Assembly (NCBI GenBank): GCA_011799875.1
Contig: CM022298.1
Location: 49,165,375 to 49,229,374 of the forward strand
Direction of reading: 5' to 3'
DNA length: 64,000 nucleotides
Source of the DNA: Thinopyrum elongatum
Taxonomy: Eukaryota > Streptophyta > Magnoliopsida > Poales > Poaceae
Shown here: piece by piece, positions 1 to 11,856 of the stretch
Numbering within the stretch: position 1 is the first letter of the stretch
Layout of the letters: each line of letters starts with the position of its first letter
The notes under the pieces: generated by a model
Told to the model about the DNA's origin: nothing
The model's input: the letters and a program-made list of their open reading frames with translations, nothing else
The model's database searches: none
Position numbers and translations under genes: made by a program

Positions 1-1186
1 GCTTGACAATCACAATATTGGTCATACAAGCAATTCATGAATGATTACCATAAGGAAGAGAACTTTCACGTGCAAATACACTATCTTGGAAATCTTTTGT
101 GATTGTGAGCCCCCATCAAAATATTATATGCCAAAATTGTTGACGTTGGAGAAGGAAGACAACGTAATGATTTATGTTTGTTCATATTCACATAGAAATT
201 ATATTGTCATAGATCCTTCAACATGTGGTGCTTGCCCCCCATCTTTGCTAGCCAAAAATTCCGCACCAAGTAGAGATACTACTTGTGCATCCAAAAACCC
301 TTAAATTCAAATCTTATTTTCAAGAGTCCACCATACCTACCTAAGGATTGAGTTAAGATCCTTCAAGTAAGTTGTCATCAGTGCAATAAGGCAATAAAAA
401 TTGCTTCTAAAAGTGTCAGATCATTTAGTGAAAGAGAAAATTGAGCGTTGTATGAACTTGTGATGGCAAAAAATAAAAGCGACAGACTGCATAATAAAGG
501 TTACTATTATAAGGGGCAATATAATATGACATTCTTTTGCACTAAGGGATTGAGCATACAAACAAAAAGAGCATGGCAACCTCTGCTTCCCTCTGTGAAG
601 GGCCTACCTTTTACTTTTATGTATTTACTTTCATGCAAGAGTCAAAGTTTTTCTCTCTATTCCTTTTTATTTTTCTCTTTTGGCAAGCATCATGTGGTGA
701 GGAAAGATCTAGGAACATATGTCCAGTTGGATATGGGTAGCATGAGTTACTATTGTTGACATCACCCTTGAGGTGAATACGTTGGGAGGCGAAATTATAA
801 GCCCCTATCTTTCTATGTGTCCGGTTGAAACGTTTTGCTCATGTGTATGCGGTGAGTGTTAGCAATCATAGAAGACTATATGATGGTTGAGTATGTGGAG
901 CTCTTACTTAGACTCTGTTGAATAAGTTGAATTGCAATTGTTTGGTGACTAAGAATATAGGTTGTTGAGTTTCAAGAGAATTCATAGTTTGAACCTTAAC
1001 ATGTGAATTGGTTGCTACTTTAATATAATGAGTTTTATGAGAAAGAGTTGCTGTTATGATGCTAGGAAAAGTGATTGAAATTACTATTGATTAAACTTAT
1101 GCACTTTGCTAGCATTCACACTTCATAAATTATTATTTTTATCATTTACCTACTCGAGGACGAGTAGGAATTAAGCTTGGGGATGC
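1..1186 (+). mobile_element. Gypsy element A, 3' internal non-coding region
   Basis: This is non-coding sequence lying directly 5' of an LTR. It ends in a polypurine-tract-like run at 1171-1186 (ttaagcttggggatgc). Positions 1-899 align by eye with 4389-5285, which is the equivalent part of element B, so A and B share this region. After 899 the two sequences diverge. No ORF here looks real. The 5' part of the element lies outside the window. Assignment to the Ty3/Gypsy group rests on the shared structure with B, which carries an integrase tail. Confidence 0.75.
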
Positions 1187-2670
1187 TGATACGTCTCCAA
1201 CGTATCTATAATTTATGAAGTATTCATGCTGCTATATTATCATTCTTGGATGTTTTACAATCATTTTATAGCAACTTTATATCATTTTTTGGGACTAACT
1301 TATTGACATAGTGCCCAGTGCCAGTTGCTGTTTTTTGTTTTTTTTTACATCGCAGAAAATCAATAACAAACGGAGTCCAAACACAGCGAAACTTTTTGTG
1401 GATTTTTTATGGACCAGACCCAGGCGCGCCCCGGTGGGTTGTGCCCACCTCGGTGGCCTCCCGCACTGCCTCTTCGCCCTATAAATTGCCAAATATTCCA
1501 AAAACCCTCGCGGAGACCCTAGATCAGAAGTTCCGCCGCCGCAAGCCTCTGTAGCCACGAGAAACCAATCTAGACCCCGTTCCGGCACCCTGCCGGACGG
1601 GGGAATCATCACCGGTGGCCATCTTCATCATCCCGGCGGCCACCATGATGAGGAGGGAGTAGTCCACCCTCGGGGCTAAGGGTTTGTACCAGTAGCTATG
1701 TGTTTTAATCTCTCTCTCTCGTGTTCTTGAGATGGCACGATCTTGATGTATCACGGGCTTTGTTAATATAGTTGGATCATATGGTGTTTTCCCCTCTCTA
1801 TCTTGTTGTGATGAATTGAGTTTTCCCTTTGAGATTTTGTTTTATCGGATTGAATACTTTTATGGATTTGAGAACACTTTATGTATGTCTTGCTATGAAT
1901 ACCCGTGTTGACAATGGGGTATCGTATTGATTCAGTTGATATATGTTTTGGCACTCAACTCGCGGATTCCCGAGGTGACATTGGGGTAATCTATGCATAG
2001 GGGTTGATGCACGTTCTTGTCTTTGTTTCTCCGGTAGAAATCTTGGGGCACTCTTTGAGGTTCTTTGTGTTGGATTGAGTATTATGAATCTGAAATTATT
2101 TGGTGTTATTTTAGTACGAACTCTTGGATAGATCGATCGGAAAGAATAGCTTCGAGGTGGTTTCGTACCCTACAAATAATTTCTTCTTATGTTCTCCGCT
2201 AGATAGGAACTTTGGAGTGATTCTTCATCACACTTTGAGGGATGGTTATATGATCCAATTATATTAGCATTGTTGAGAGATTGCACTAGCGAAAGTATGG
2301 ACCCTAGGCCTCATTTTCAAGCATTGCAATACCGTTTGTGCTCCGTTTTATCAATTGCTACCTTGCTGTTTTTTATTGTTCCTATTATAAAAATCAATAT
2401 CTACTATCATTACTACACTTATATCACCATCTCTTCACCGAACTAGTGCACCTATACAAATTACCATTGTATTTGGTGTGTTGGGGACACAAGAGACTTT
2501 TTATTATTTGGTTGCAGGGTTGTTTGAGAGAGACCATCTTCATCCTACGCCTCCCACGGATTGATAAATCTTAGGTCATCCACTTAAGGGAAATTTGCTA
2601 CTGTCCTACAAAACTCTACGCTTGGAGGCCCAACACGAGTCTACAAGAACAAGTTGTGTAGTAGACATCA
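1187..2670 (+). mobile_element. 3' LTR of Gypsy element A
   Basis: A 1484-bp LTR begins TGATACGTCTCCAACG after the polypurine tract and ends GTAGACATCA. The next five bases, GGTAT (2671-2675), are the expected 3' target-site duplication; its partner is outside the window. The sequence on the right is the middle of another Gypsy pol gene, so A is inserted in element B. The LTR resembles the Fatima type of Triticeae Gypsy elements, which is recall and not a search. The short ORFs inside it are not genes. Confidence 0.8.
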
Positions 2671-3183
2671 GGTATGTCTCCGTATAAAATGGTTTATGGA
2701 GAAGCTTGTCATTTGCCTCTTGAGTTAGAACATAAAGCATATTGGGCTGTTAAAGAACTCAACTATGATTTCAAACTTGCCGGTGAAAAGAGATTATTTG
2801 ATATTAGCTCACTAGATGAATAGAGAACCGAAGCCTATGAAAATGCCAAGTTATTTAAAGAAAAAGTTAAAAGATGGCATGACAAAAGAATCCAAAAGTG
2901 TGAGTTCAAAGTTGGAGAATATGTTCTTTTGTACAACTCTCGTTTCAGATTCTTTGCAGGAAAACTCCTCTCCAAATGGGAAGGACCTTACGTTATCGAG
3001 GAGGTTTATCGATCCGGACCCATCAAGATAAATAATGCCGAAGGTACTAACACGAAGGTTGTTAATGGGCAACGAATAAAACATTTTATCTCAGGTACGC
3101 CCATTAATGTTGAAAGCAATATTATCCAAACTATGACACCGGAAGAACACATAAAGGAAACCTTCTGGAACACTCCAGAATAA
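2671..3183 (+). pseudogene. Element B pol C-terminus (integrase tail), broken
   Basis: One reading frame from 2674 to the TAA at 3181-3183 encodes the tail of a Ty3/Gypsy integrase. Visible motifs are [20 protein letters not shown], then KVKRWHDKRI, then the GPY/F module KWEGPYVIEEVYRSG. No chromodomain follows. An in-frame TAG at 2821-2823 interrupts it after SSLDE. The 5' part is cut off by the insertion of element A exactly within the codons for ..GMSPY... The rest of pol must lie left of element A, outside the window. In life this would be the nuclear enzyme that inserts retrotransposon cDNA; this copy is dead. Confidence 0.85.
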
Positions 3184-3514
3184 CTGAAAAAGAGGAGGTA
3201 CATGATACGGTAATTAAACGGACTCCGAAAAATCCGCAAATATATTTTTTGTCAGTTTTGGAATGTAACAAAAATTAGGAAAATAAGAAACAACCAGGAA
3301 GGCACCCCTGGTGGGCACAAGACACCAGGGCGCGCCTGGCTTGCCCAGGTGGGTTGTGCCCACCTCGGGTACCTTTCGGACCCCGTTTTTCTTCCGTTTT
3401 CTTGTTTCCCAAGATAAAAAATCTTTATATACCCCCTGAACCTATTGACCACCGTATCGCGGAGAAATCTTCTGTTTTCTTTTCCTTGCTGTTTTCTGAC
3501 AGATCCAATCCACC
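3184..3514 (+). other. Element B spacer between pol and downstream ORF
   Basis: About 330 bp of non-coding element B sequence. It contains a GC-rich patch near 3300-3390 with cggcgcgcc-like and ggtgggttgtgccc motifs, also seen in the LTRs of elements A and B. The downstream ORF starts at 3515. No gene or RNA is recognised. Confidence 0.6.
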
Positions 3515-4024
3515 ATGGCTGCTTCAAGCTCCTCCAAGGACAAGTTCTTCGAGAACGTCATCAACCCATATTTGCAGGAGGTGATGCAACACCCTCATGC
3601 CATCCAGAAGCATGAGGGGGTACTGCACATCCGCGATGTGCAAGGCCCCAAGGGGACGGGATCCATGGAGGCTAGGCTTGAAGCTATGGAGCAGGAAGTC
3701 TTCCGGTGCAACGGGATGGTACAACGTGGACTCAATGCCAATCACCTCATGATCGCGGACTACATCCGTGATCTCAAGGTGGATGGAAAGTCCATGAAGG
3801 ACATCATCTTCACCTTCATCGAGCAAATCAACTTCTTCCAAAGCTAGATCTATGATCTCCAAAACCAAGTCTTTGAATATGAGGCGAGGTTTAAAGGTAT
3901 GAGTTTGGCTGCCAGTTGCAGGACCCGTGAGACTCACTCCTCCTCTTATGATGGTGAGCCCTTGCCATGGAAACCTGAGGATAAGATTGCCACTACTTCA
4001 TCACCACCACCTCCTTCTTCATAA
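3515..4024 (+). pseudogene. Element B ORF downstream of pol, unknown function
   Basis: An ORF opens with ATG at 3515 (MAASSSSKDKFFENVINPYL) and meets TAG at 3845-3847. It continues in the same frame to TAA at 4022-4024, giving 169 codons if the TAG is ignored. The product is hydrophilic, with a run of prolines and serines near its C-terminus, and has no recognised domain. Its place, between pol and the 3' LTR of a Gypsy element, matches the extra ORF some Triticeae Gypsy families carry there. That comparison is from general knowledge. It is more probably an element gene with one nonsense mutation than a host gene. Confidence 0.55.
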
Positions 4025-5602
4025 CCAAAGGAGACTTGAGTTCATGGTATGGGCACTCCCCTTGGCTTGTGCCAAGCTTGGGGGAGGTGCCCCCGTATCG
4101 TATCATCACCACTATCTTTTGCTTTTACTTATCTTAGTTCGATCCATAGTTATCTTTTGCTTTAGATGAATAAAAGTTTAGTTCGACCTTTCTTTTCAAG
4201 TGTTTGCTTAGTGATCTATCTTTGTAATCATGTGCAAGATATATATATAATAAAGTTTAGTTTGAGTTTTGTTTTCTTTACTTTCATGTTCAATAAAAAG
4301 AAAGGAAATAAATGAAAAAGATCATATGCTAATTTTATGGTAAGTAATGACATCACATAAGGAAGAGTATAAGTAGAAAATTTTATGGAGATTGACAAAC
4401 ATAGCATTGGTCAATGATGCAATTCATGAAAGAATTAATAAGGGAAGAGAAGATTCACATGCAAATACACTATCCTGGACATCTTTTGTGATTGTGAGCC
4501 CCCATCAAAATATTATATGCCAAAATTGTTGACATTGGACAAGGAAGACAACGTAATGATTTATGTTTGTTCATATTCACATAGAAGTTATATTTTCATA
4601 GATCCTTTAACATGTGGTGCTTGCCCCATCTTTGCTAGCCAAAAATTCCGCACTAAGTAGAGATAATACTTGTGCATCCAAAAACCTTTAAACCAAAATC
4701 TTATTTTGAGAGTCCATCATACCTACCTATGGATTGAGTAAGATCCTTCAAGTAAGTTGTCATCGGTGCAAATAAGGAAATAAAAATTGCTTCTAAAAGT
4801 GTTGGATCATTTAGTGTAAGAGAAAATTGAGCGTTGTACAAACTTGTGATGGCAAAGAATAAAAGCGACAGACTGCATAATAAAGGTTGCTATCACAAGG
4901 GGCAATATAACGAGAAGATCTTTTGCACTAAGAGATTGAGCATACAAATAAATAAGCGCATGGCAACCTCTGCTTCCCTCTACGACGGGCCTATCTTTTA
5001 CTTTTATGTATTTACTTTTATGTAAGAGTCAAAGTTCTTCTCTCTATTCCTTTTTATTTTCTCTTTTGGCAAGCATCATGTGGTGAGGAAAGATCTAGGC
5101 ACATATATCCAGTTGGATATGAGTAGCATGAGTTATTATTGTTGACATCACCCTCGAGGTGAGTATGTTGGGAGGCGAAACTTTAAGCCCCTATCTTTCT
5201 ATGTGTCCGGTTGAAACGTTTTACTCATGTGTATGCGGTGAGTGTTAGCAATCATAGAATACTATATGATGGTTGAGTATGTGGACTTGCCAAAAAGGCT
5301 CCGATACGTGACCCTTCCTGAAAAGATGATGAATTGTAGTTGCAAAGTTGACTGAGAACATAGTTTGTTGGTTTTCAATGGAGTTTATGCTTTATACATC
5401 GATATTGTGATGAATTGTAACTTGTTCATGAGAAGTTATACGATAAAGTTTTATATTAAAGTTGGTTGCTGTTATAATAATATACATGATGCTTCTATGT
5501 CCATATTTTGTTTTTATCGACACCTCTCTCTCTAAGCATGTGGACATGTTTTTTGATTTCGGTTTTCGCTTGAGGACAAGCGAGGTCTAAGCTTAGGGGA
5601 GT
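4025..5602 (+). mobile_element. Element B 3' non-coding region and polypurine tract
   Basis: Non-coding tail of element B. Positions 4389-5285 are homologous to 1-899 of element A. It ends in a purine-rich tract (taagcttaggggagt, 5588-5602) directly before the LTR. No coding sequence is supported. Confidence 0.75.
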
Positions 5603-7120
5603 TGATACGTCCATTTTATATCATGTTTTCCTACTGTTATTTATGATGTTTTTTATGCATAATAATGCTTCTTGGAGTAATTCTAATGTATTTTCTCTCA
5701 TAATATGCAAGGTTCACACAAAGAGGGAGAATTCCGGCAGTTGGAAATCTGGACTTGAAAAAGCTATGTCAGGCTACCTAGTATGCACAACTCCAAATGA
5801 GCTGAAACTTCACAAGGAATTTTTATGGAATAAATAAGAATTATTGGAGCAAATAACTACCAGAGGGGGCCCACCAGGTGGGCACAACCCACCTGGGCGC
5901 GCCAGGGAGCCCAGGCGCGCCCTGGTGGGTTGTGCCCTCCTCGGCCCACCTCCGGTGCCCCTCTTCTGGTATATAAGTCATTTTGACCTAAAAAAATAAG
6001 GAGAGGACTTTCGGGATGAAGCACCGCCGTCTTGAGGCGGAACTTGGGCAAGAGCACTTTTGCCCTCCGGCGGAGCTATTCCGCCGAGGGAACTTCCCTC
6101 CCGGAGGGGGAAATCATCGTCATCATCATCACTAAGAACTCTCCCATCTTCGGGAGGGCAATCTCCATCAGCATCCTCAACAATTCCATCTCCTCTCAAA
6201 TTCTAGTTCATCTCTTGTGTTCAATCTTTGTACCAGAACTATAGATTGGTACTTGTGGGTGACTAGTAGTGTTGATTACATCTTGTAGTTGATTACTATA
6301 TGGTTTATTTGGTGGAAGATTATATGTTCAGATCCATTATGCTATTTAATACCCCTCTGATCTTGAGCATGATTATCATTAGTGAGTCGTTACTTTTGTT
6401 CTTGAGGTCACGGGAGAAATCTTGTTGCAAGTAATCATGTGAACTTGATATATGTTCGATATTTTGATGATATGTATGTTGTGATTCCCTTAGTGGTGTC
6501 ATGTGAACGTCGACTACATGACACTTCACCATATTTGGGCCTAAGGGAATGCATTATGGAGTAGTTATTAGATGATGGGTTGCGGGAGTGACAGAAGCTT
6601 AAACCCTAGTTTATGCGCTATTCCGTAAGGGACTGATTTGGATCCAAAAGTTTAATGCTATGGTTAGATTTATTCTTAATACTTTTCTCGTAGTTGCGGA
6701 TGCTTGCGAGGGGGTTAATGATAAGTAGGAGGTTTGTTCAAGTAAGAACAACACCTAAGCACCGGTCCACCCACATATCAAATTATCAAAGTAGCGAACA
6801 CAAATCAAACCAACATGATGAAAGTGACTAGATGAAATTCCCGTGTACCCTCAAGAACGCTTTGCTTGTCATAAGAAACCATTTTGGCCTGTCCTTTGCC
6901 TCAAAAGGATTGGGCTACCTTGCTGCACTTTTGCTACCATTACCGTTACTTGCTCGTTACAAATTATCTTGCTACCAAACTACTCGTTACTTATAATTTC
7001 AGTGCTTGCAGACATTACCTTGCTGAAAACCGCTTGTCATTTCCTTCTGCTCCTCGTTGGGTTCGACACTCTTACTTATCGAAATGACTACGATTGATCC
7101 CCTATACTTGTGGGTCATCA
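5603..7120 (+). mobile_element. 3' LTR of Gypsy element B
   Basis: A 1518-bp LTR starts TGATACGTCCATTTTATATC and ends CTTGTGGGTCATCA. Its sequence is quite different from the element A LTR even though the adjoining internal regions are related. It is followed by GGGTT (7121-7125), the expected TSD, and then by the tail of a third LTR, so B lies inside the 5' LTR of element C. It resembles the Sabrina/WHAM group by recall only. Confidence 0.8.
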
Positions 7121-7195
7121 GGGTTCAACACTCCATACTTATCACTTCCACCTTTGGATATTGCTACGATGATTCCTTGCACTTGGGGATTATCA
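7121..7195 (+). mobile_element. Tail of the 5' LTR of Gypsy element C
   Basis: Seventy-five bases ending CTTGGGGATTATCA, parallel to the end of the element B LTR (CTTGTGGGTCATCA), followed ten bases later by a perfect tRNA-Asp primer-binding site. This identifies it as the remnant of a 5' LTR cut by the insertion of element B. Confidence 0.75.
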
Positions 7196-7205
7196 AGCTC
7201 TTTTC

Positions 7206-7223
7206 TGGCGCCGTTGCCGGGGA
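7206..7223 (+). other. Primer-binding site of element C (tRNA-Asp)
   Basis: TGGCGCCGTTGCCGGGGA is complementary to the 3' end of plant tRNA-Asp including CCA, the primer used by many grass Gypsy elements. It marks the start of element C's internal region and its plus orientation. Confidence 0.85.
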
Positions 7224-8250
7224 GCAATAGCGTGGGGTTGATATTCTCGTGTGTGCTTGCTTGCTTTCTTCACTAAGTAGATTTTGTTTTCCCTTTTATT
7301 TTTGTTTTCTTTAGTTGTGGGTGAAACATACAAAAAAAAAATGCAAAATACCAAAAATATTACTTGCCTCTTATGCCTAAACACTTTTTCAAAAAGAAAA
7401 GTGATTGGAAGGTTATGCATTGGAGAAGTGAGGGTCGACCTTGAACACTTGTGTTCATGCTCATGGAAACAATGTATAATTTTTCATGGGAGTTTCTTAA
7501 AAATAATTATCCCCTTGTATATATCCATTGTTTTATAAAAATAATGTGCCACGGTTTGGCTTTATGATGTTTAGATTGCTTGTTTGCTATGTGCGTTGCA
7601 AAAACAGAAATTTTGGCCATAGTGTGTGATTTTACATTTTCTTACTGGAACGTCAAAAGTTTTTGAAATTTTTACACAGTACTGCTATGCAAATTTTTTA
7701 TTTTTTCCTATTGTTTTAGATTTTTTGGAGTTACAGAAGTATAAGAAGTTTCCAGATTGCTACAAACTGTCCTGTTTTAGACAGATTCTGTTTTTTATGT
7801 GTTGTTCACTTATTTTGATGAATCTATGGGTAGTATCGGGGGGTATGGACCATGGTGAAGTTGGAATACAGTAGATATAATGCTAATATGAAATTAGAAT
7901 GAGTTTACAACAGTACCAAAAGGTAGTGATTTGCTTTATTATACTAACGGATCTCACAGGTTTTTTTGTTATGTTTTGTGTGGATGAAGTGTTTGAAGAT
8001 CGAGGAGTTATCGATATGAGAAGAATAAGGAGAGGCAAGAGTTCAAGCTTGGGGATGCCCGAGGCACACCAAGTAAATATTTCAAGGATACTCAAGCTTC
8101 TAAGCTTGGGGATGCCCCGGTTGGCATCCCATCTTTCTTCTTCAACAATTATCGGTATACCTCGGTTTTTGTTTTGTTCACATATTATGCGTCTTTTGTG
8201 TTTTTCGTTTCCTTTATGCACCATGCTAGTATGAGATAGTCATTCATTGA

Positions 8251-8460
8251 TTTATAGAATGCTTCATGTGCTTCACTTAAATCTTTTGAGTATGGCTTTA
8301 TAGAATGATCTTTGTGCTTCACTTAAATCTTTTGAGTATGACTTTATAGAATGCTTTATGTGCTTCACTTATATATTTTGAGCTTGGATATTGGTCAATC
8401 TATATTAATTGTTGAATGCTCTATGAACTTCACTTATATCTTTTAGAGTATGAATAAAAT
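8251..8460 (+). repeat. Minisatellite-like tandem repeat in element C
   Basis: About four imperfect units of roughly 55-60 bp carry the core gtgcttcacttaaatctttt preceded by tttatagaatg. The same core in reverse complement (aagtgaagca) recurs in elements D (about 15310-15570) and F (about 21060-21300), so the array is a conserved part of this group of elements. Confidence 0.65.
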
Positions 8461-9087
8461 TATCATCGGAATTGGTGTTGGAACAGTATCATTAAAATAT
8501 CATGCCTAGCTAAAAAGGCATTAAAGAAAAGCGCTTGTTGGGAGATAACCCAATATTTACCCCTACTGTTTTTGTGTGTCCTCATGATTATGCTACTGTA
8601 GTAATCATGTTTTATAGCTTTTGTTTCAATAAAGTGCCAAGTAAAGCCTCTGGGATAGTGTGGTTGATAGTTGATTTGATTCTGTGCAAAAACAGAAACT
8701 TTTGCGTCGAGTAACAGAATTGTTAAAATTCACTGGAACGTGGAAAAACTCTGAAGTTTTTACAGAGGATTGATATAGAAATTGTCTACATTGTCCTAAT
8801 TTTTCAGAATTTTAGAGTTACAGAAGTATGAGAATAATTCAGATCTTCGCAGACTGTTCTGTTTTTGACAGATTCTGTTTTCAATGCATAGTTTGCTTGT
8901 TTTAGTGTTTCCATAGCTTATATTAAGTGATATAAATTGTGAAAATGATAGAGTACAGTAGGCCTTATGTGGAAACAATTATGAATCTTGTCTTGACAGT
9001 ACCCAAGTGAATGATTTGTTTTATTATACTAACGGAGCTCATGAGTTTTCTGTTGAGTTTTGTGTGATTGAAGTTTTCAAGTTTTGG

Positions 9088-10469
9088 GAATGATACTTTC
9101 AAAATTGTTTACCCCCAAAGATAATATACCTGTAAATTATAATTTCTATTAACACAACAAAAGTAGGCATTCTCCCCCAAGTAAAAGTACAAAATTACAG
9201 TTTAGAGATGATCACAGTTTCGAATATAACACATTTCGATCACGTTGGAACGTTTCAACAACAATTTGAAGCATACTTGGACGAAAATTCACCATCTAAT
9301 ACTTCCCTTATGCACCTCTCTATGTACCTCTTGGTTTCTCACTGCACCTTTACCACGATGCACCGGCACACCAATTTTCCTTTCTCACCACACCAATGCA
9401 TTGTTGTAGTTGGTTAATCATTTACTTAGGCATTGCCAACAGTGGTACGCCAGTAGTAATTGCTTCTATAGTTCCATCTGCACGGAGTTAAGAAACAACC
9501 TGTTGATGAGTTCAGAAGTGAAATATTCTTTTTTTACTAGCTACTTAGTTATTTGGAACAGATCACTCCATATGTTCACTACACATTACGCAGGATTCAC
9601 ATCGCTTTTACACTTTGAGTTAGACATAATTAGATTTAATTAAGAGATAAGCTACAGCTTACAAGATTTGGCTGAGTACATCACCCTAAACTATATTAAC
9701 TGGATTAGATTTAATTAAGAGATAAGCTACAGCTTACAAGTTAAGGACACTGTACTCCATGGTACACATATACCTCATATACCTTGTACGAAAGTATCAG
9801 GGACAACAGCAGTATGCTCTTGTAGCATCCAATTGTCGGAAACCATTACTACATAGTTAACACAACCTAAGCGAAGACAGAGTCTATGGAAGGATAAGCA
9901 GTAATTGTCATGTTTCTATATTCCCCGCCTTCAGGTTTCTTCAGTTATGCTGATGAAAACTAGATAGAGACAGTATTTAAGCAGTAGACATGGCTGCTGC
10001 GATTTTCAGAAACCATAGTTTCTATCTACGATAGTAGTATTATACTGTAAATGTTACCTTTTCACATTGAAATTGATTAATATGGCATTGTGTTGCTATA
10101 ACTGGAGACTAACGCCTTTGCACACTAATTTGTAATTGCTAGGACGTCAACATTTATTTCATTTCATCGTCTGAAAAATAAGGACAATTAGTGAATATTA
10201 ATATGCAGTAACAATGTTGGACATCACAGCACCTCACATAAACAGTGATGGTTATAATATTGCTCCGCTTATATACTTTGATAATGTACTTGACACGTTC
10301 AGCAGCACAGTGTTCAACTGTTCATATATGAAACTGTAAGATAGGTACATGGATTTTTTTTCTTCTTCTGCTTAATAATCACACAATCAGTTGTAAGTAA
10401 AACATATATACCTTAGGCCTTGTGTGGTAAAACCTCAAGCCAGGGCTTGCTCTGAAACAATTAGCCCTC
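9088..10469. other. Low-copy-looking sequence, no gene recognised
   Basis: AT-rich DNA between the broken end of element C and the glycosyltransferase relic. No LTR, transposon end or convincing ORF was seen. The only structure noted is the 37-bp direct repeat at 9629-9740. Confidence 0.5.
9629..9740 (+). repeat. 37-bp direct repeat pair
   Basis: Positions 9629-9665 and 9704-9740 are identical 37-mers starting attagatttaattaagagat, separated by 38 bp. This is most simply a short tandem duplication of about 75 bp with later decay, or slippage. No function is evident. Confidence 0.85.
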
Positions 10470-10473
10470 TATC

Positions 10474-11181
10474 CTACACTTCACGGACTTGGCTCTGGAA
10501 CCTTGTATTTTCGTGAATGGATCTGAGACACCAGAGGAACTGCTTACCAGATTTGCAGAGTCCATTGCCTATCTCCTCTAACAGGCCCGGGTCAAGGTCA
10601 GCGACAGTTTCATAGAAGGAGATAGAGAACTGAGCAAGGTAGCTGGCTATCCAGCCATGACATGCACGGTGTTGAGCTCTCAATTCTCAAAGAGGTCAAA
10701 CCAATGGTCTTGTTGAATGGCGACTGTTCATCGTCCAGGTAGAACGGCGGCACTGTCGGGCTGATGGACTTCAAACGCCAGGCAATCCTTCTTCCTGCGT
10801 AGAACAGCGAGGCGTCCTGTGAACTTCAAGTTCACATCACTCAAGCTGAGCTTTGATACAGCTTTCTCTTGAGCGAGACAGCAAACAGGTTGCGGGCACG
10901 AGCAATGTACCCCACCGTCGGCTCCGTTTCATGGAACGAGTTGACGAACAACAGTCAGCAGCCCCCGCAGCGCACCCCCCGTCCACAGCCCTACGCGCAG
11001 CAGATGACGTCCACCGCGCATGGCTGAGAGAAGGGCACCGCCGGCGGCCCGCCCACGGGAGGTGCCGGTCGTGCACCAGCGCGCGCACGGGCCTCCCCGC
11101 CGCGGCCTCGGACCGGAAGAGCGCCTCGAGGGTGAGGGCGTCTGAGCCAGCCGCGACCAGACGGCGCCCGTACTCCTCCAC
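10474..11181 (-). pseudogene. UDP-glycosyltransferase (UGT74-like) relic
   Basis: Translating the minus strand gives blocks in the right order for a plant family-1 glycosyltransferase, but in different frames. About 11181-11040 has YGRRLVAAGSDAL and GRPVRALVHDRHLPWA. About 11034-11002 has FSQPCAVDV, followed soon by TAG. About 10836-10690 has WRLKSISPTVPPFYLDDEQ. The block 10683-10474 has LEEIGNGLCKSGKQFLW. Intact family members move sugar from UDP-sugar to small acceptors in the cytosol. The N-terminal ~90 residues and the C-terminal donor-binding PSPG box are absent, and there are several frameshifts and stops, so this is a decayed fragment. The UGT74 assignment is from memory of the conserved blocks. 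Confidence 0.72.
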
Positions 11182-11856
11182 TGTTGAACTAGATGAAAGG
11201 AGTGGCGCGCGTGCAGTAGGTTCAGGTTAGGTTCGTTGGACAGTCAGCAGCAGGTAGGAGCAACTACACGAGTGCCACGTAGGTAGGTGCTCGACAGCAA
11301 AGCCGCATCCCCAGCTCAGGAATTTTAGTTTATACTGTACGTAGCTAAACTAGCTAAATACTGTACGGAATCGATAACTCCCCAACCTGCTGTGTTTTGA
11401 AGTCTCGTCCCGAACGCCGCTATCGCCGTCCGTCTCGTTTCGCGAATCTTAGCGCAAGTTAGCAACGACGTCATCAGTTGCTTTCGTTCGGGGACGAGAG
11501 GAGATGTCGCCGAACGGTGGAAAGCAACCTTATCCCGCGCAGTCTCTCCATTCCTCTCCGCTCACTCAATCTCTCTCACCCCTCTCCCCACCGCTCCGCC
11601 CCCTGCCCACCCCCCTCATCACAATATGCTCATCTTCTTCTAACACTCGACCTTCGATTAGCTCCTCGGCAGTCGCACAACTTCGCCCGCCGACCACCGC
11701 ATTGGCCGCGTGCATCGGTGGTTCTTTCGCAACGAAGATTCCCGCCGGTCCTGCGGTGGCCTCGGCTGGAGGAGGACGACAGGTTCCTGGCGGCGGACGC
11801 TGAAGTAAGAGGAGCAGGCCCCAACGGCGGTGGCCTCGAGCACGGGGATAAGCACA
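11182..11856. other. GC-rich sequence, no gene recognised
   Basis: The sequence changes from mixed to C-rich after about 11400. Several overlapping ORFs occur on both strands around 11478-11891 (serine, proline and arginine rich), as expected when GC-rich DNA lacks stops. None has a recognisable domain. It could be the upstream or first-exon part of a lost gene, but nothing proves this. Confidence 0.4.

Larger units (their letters stand above)
7196..9087 (+). mobile_element. Coding-less internal region of Gypsy element C, truncated
   Basis: No gag or pol is visible after the PBS. The region holds two diverged copies of one leader-type segment (about 7600-8035 and 8685-9085). Parts, such as the stretch around 8506-8700 with gcgcttgttgggag, match in reverse complement the leaders of elements D and F at about 21540-22170 and 24690-25170. 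Homology stops near 9087 inside the phrase aagttttggg, so the rest of the element and its 3' LTR are missing. It is a non-autonomous or deleted element. Confidence 0.65.

Noticed and set aside
7206..7223. tRNA-Asp-like sequence as a tRNA gene
   Set aside because: Only the 3' end complement is present; it is a retrotransposon primer-binding site, as at 23076 and 27433.
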